A DNA stretch of 64,000 nt from CAVREM01 sp963728825. Its GTDB lineage: Bacteria; Acidobacteriota; Vicinamibacteria; Vicinamibacterales; CAVVIG01. The translations under genes were made by a program, and so were the position numbers. Each line of letters starts with the position of its first letter. Position 1 is the stretch's first letter. Location: contig CAVSLA010000001.1 of the NCBI GenBank assembly GCA_963728825.1, forward strand, positions 248,001 to 312,000. The letters run 5' to 3'. Positions 62,611 to 64,000 of the stretch are shown in pieces. The notes under the pieces were generated by a model, which had not been told where the DNA came from, did not search any database, and saw only the letters and a list, made by a program, of their open reading frames with translations.

Positions 62611-63624
62611 ATGTCCGAACCGGAGGTTTACTCGCCGCGGGAGATCGCCCGGGCCGCACAGGTCCCCGAGGCGCGCGTCGTGGCGATTCTAGGGTCGGCG
62701 CAGGGCTTCGTCCCCCACGCCGACGCCGTGCGGCTCGGCCGCGAGCTGCGGCAGCGGCCTGGGCTGTTTTCGGTCTTCGGACCGGCCGCCCGTGAGGCGC
62801 AGCCGAAGAGCGTCCCGCTCGCGGTATCGGGTACCCTCCACGCGAGCGCGGTCGCTGTTGCCGTCTTCATCGCCAGCCTTGGCCTGGCACCGACGGCAAA
62901 GACATTTGCGATAGAGGAACCGGCCAGGGAGATGCGCCTGGTGTTCATGAATTTGCCGGGGCCGGGCGGCGGCGGAGGCGGTGGTGGAGCGAGGCAGAAA
63001 GCGCCGCCACCAAAGGCGCAGCGTCACGGCCGCAGCACGGTCAGCAGTCCGATGCCGCCGCGGAGGCCCCCTCAGCCCGTCGAACCGCCGCCGCAACCAG
63101 TGCCCGAACCGCCGGCCACGCTGAACTCGGAACCGATGCCGATCGTCTCCGCGCCGATCGTCCAGGCTCCCGCCGAAGATCGCAACCGCGCCGGCGTTCT
63201 CCAGGAGGCGCGCACCGAGGCCGAGAGCCGCGGACCGGGTACCGGCGCCGGCACCGGCAGTGGAACGGGCACGGGCATTGGTCCCGGCGACGGCAACGGC
63301 GTGGGCCCCGGCTCGGGTGGCGGCACCGGAGGTGGTCCGTTCCGCCCCGGGTCGGGCATCGAGGCGCCGCGGCTGCTGCGCGAAGTGCGCGCCGATTACA
63401 CCGAGCAGGCTCGCCGCAGCGCCGTCGAAGGCGAGGTGGTCCTCGAGATCGTCGTACGGAGCGACGGCTCGGTCGGCGACGTCAAGATTGTCAAACGTCT
63501 TGGTGCGGGGCTCGACGAGCGCGCGGTGCAAGCGGTCCGGCAATGGCGGTTCTCTCCGGCCCGACGACTCGGCTCTCCCGTCGATGTCATCGTTGAAGTC
63601 GCGGTCGAGTTCAAGCTGCGGTAG
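62611..63624 (+). CDS. TonB-family energy transducer with HTH-like N-terminus
   Basis: 337 residues. The N-terminal 50 residues (YSPREIARAAQVPEARVVAI) resemble a MerR-type helix-turn-helix in the cytoplasm. After one membrane helix (ASAVAVAVFIASLGLA) comes a Pro-rich then Gly-rich periplasmic region, and the TonB C-terminal domain (YTEQARRSAVEGEVVLEIVV, WRFSPARRLGSPVDV). It would transmit proton-motive force to outer-membrane receptors. The start at 62611 has no clear ribosome site; an in-frame ATG at 62530 is the alternative. Confidence 0.85.
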   Translation: MSEPEVYSPREIARAAQVPEARVVAILGSAQGFVPHADAVRLGRELRQRPGLFSVFGPAAREAQPKSVPLAVSGTLHASAVAVAVFIASLGLAPTAKTFAIEEPAREMRLVFMNLPGPGGGGGGGGARQKAPPPKAQRHGRSTVSSPMPPRRPPQPVEPPPQPVPEPPATLNSEPMPIVSAPIVQAPAEDRNRAGVLQEARTEAESRGPGTGAGTGSGTGTGIGPGDGNGVGPGSGGGTGGGPFRPGSGIEAPRLLREVRADYTEQARRSAVEGEVVLEIVVRSDGSVGDVKIVKRLGAGLDERAVQAVRQWRFSPARRLGSPVDVIVEVAVEFKLR

Positions 63625-63633
63625 GTGTGGGCC

Positions 63634-64000
63634 ATGGACACGTTGCTTCTGACAATCACCTTGATTTCGGTGACCGGCGCGATCGGCGCCGGACTCTACA
63701 CCTGGCGCGTGATTCGTCACGACCGTCAGCGCTCCGAGGCGCGGATTGCAGCGCTCGCGGCCGCAATCAGCGACGGCGATCCGGGTGAGGAAGCGGTCGT
63801 CGAGCTGCCGATTCGCGCCGCGCAAGCTCCGCCGATGCCGGATGATCGGTTCGCGCTGGAGCGTCCCCTGGCCCGAGGGTCTCGTGGACTGGCCGTTGCC
63901 CTGGCCGGGGCAGCGGTTGTCACGGTTATCATCGGCAGCATTGTGATCACGAGCTCGCCTCGTGATTCGTCAGGCGCACGGAGCGCCGACCGGGCCGTGG
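63634..64000 (+). CDS. Membrane protein, partial at right edge
   Basis: Open frame from the ATG at 63634 to the window end (122 codons, no stop). It starts with a membrane helix (LLLTITLISVTGAIGAGLYTW), a charged ~60-residue linker, then a second helix (GLAVALAGAAVVTVIIGSIV). 10 bp after tonB, so probably in the same transcript. Not recognised; the rest of the protein is outside the window. Confidence 0.7.
   Translation, partial: MDTLLLTITLISVTGAIGAGLYTWRVIRHDRQRSEARIAALAAAISDGDPGEEAVVELPIRAAQAPPMPDDRFALERPLARGSRGLAVALAGAAVVTVIIGSIVITSSPRDSSGARSADRAV

Overview
The window is 64 kb of a GC-rich (about 65%) bacterial chromosome. The cell had an outer membrane: there is a secretin, a TonB protein, a TonB-receptor-like protein and a small beta-barrel protein. 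Gene content and layout (purS/purQ/small purL purine genes, an exported HEAT-repeat protein inside that operon, MshL-MshM-MshN-like genes, a TonB with an HTH-like N-terminus, a DUF4159 protein) suggest an Acidobacteriota member close to Vicinamibacteria. This placement is inference from gene content, not a 16S comparison.

Layout. 0-3.3 kb: SDR oxidoreductase, MsrB, exported alpha/beta hydrolase, and a Cys-rich unknown protein. 3.4-9.6 kb: a complete rRNA operon on the minus strand (16S, tRNA-Ile, tRNA-Ala, 23S, 5S) with a recognisable promoter, long processing stems around 16S and 23S, and a terminator. 9.7-12 kb: tyrS and a metallophosphoesterase. 12-22.3 kb: a tightly coupled minus-strand operon, read as M16 protease, purB, purS, purQ, purL, purF, HEAT protein, purM, purN. 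22.3-26 kb: rlmN, mtaB and purD. 26-34.2 kb: a plus-strand run of rpsU, zinc-ribbon protein, STAS protein, UbiA-type phosphoribosyltransferase, an unknown amphipathic/coiled protein, and four GT-B glycosyltransferases. 34.2-41.9 kb: a sigma-54 response regulator with a multi-domain sensor kinase, a receptor-like beta-barrel protein and an exported unknown. 42-46.4 kb: cyclase, glgC, eno, gpmA and a small protein. 46.7-51.6 kb: outer-membrane protein, methylmalonyl-CoA mutase catalytic subunit, an oligopeptide-type ATPase pair and DUF4159. 51.6-58.8 kb: a polytopic membrane protein, a LolD/MacB-type ATPase, an mshL-mshM-mshN-like trio and a small membrane protein. 58.8-64 kb: inositol-phosphate synthase, methyltransferase, hydroxypyruvate isomerase, tartronate semialdehyde reductase, TonB, and a partial membrane protein at the right edge.

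How genes work together. The purine genes supply PRPP amidation, FGAM synthesis (PurSQL complex), AIR synthesis, GAR formylation, adenylosuccinate lyase and, in a separate transcript, PurD. The glycosyltransferase block looks like a surface or storage glycan module: it starts with a membrane prenyl-phosphate transferase and has two pairs of related GTs in A-B-B'-A' order. Hyi and GarR form a glyoxylate/glycerate pathway pair.

Data quality matters here. Many genes, including single-copy housekeeping genes (tyrS, purD, eno, gpmA), are broken by frameshifts that almost always need one extra base to be skipped. They cluster at about 26.3-33.2 kb and 44.0-48.8 kb, while 10-kb stretches elsewhere are clean. 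I treat them as probable uncorrected insertion errors and give each affected gene its full reconstructed span. The window also holds several intergenic arrays of 7-nt repeats (seven units each in two cases), similar in kind to the short tandem repeats known from cyanobacteria.
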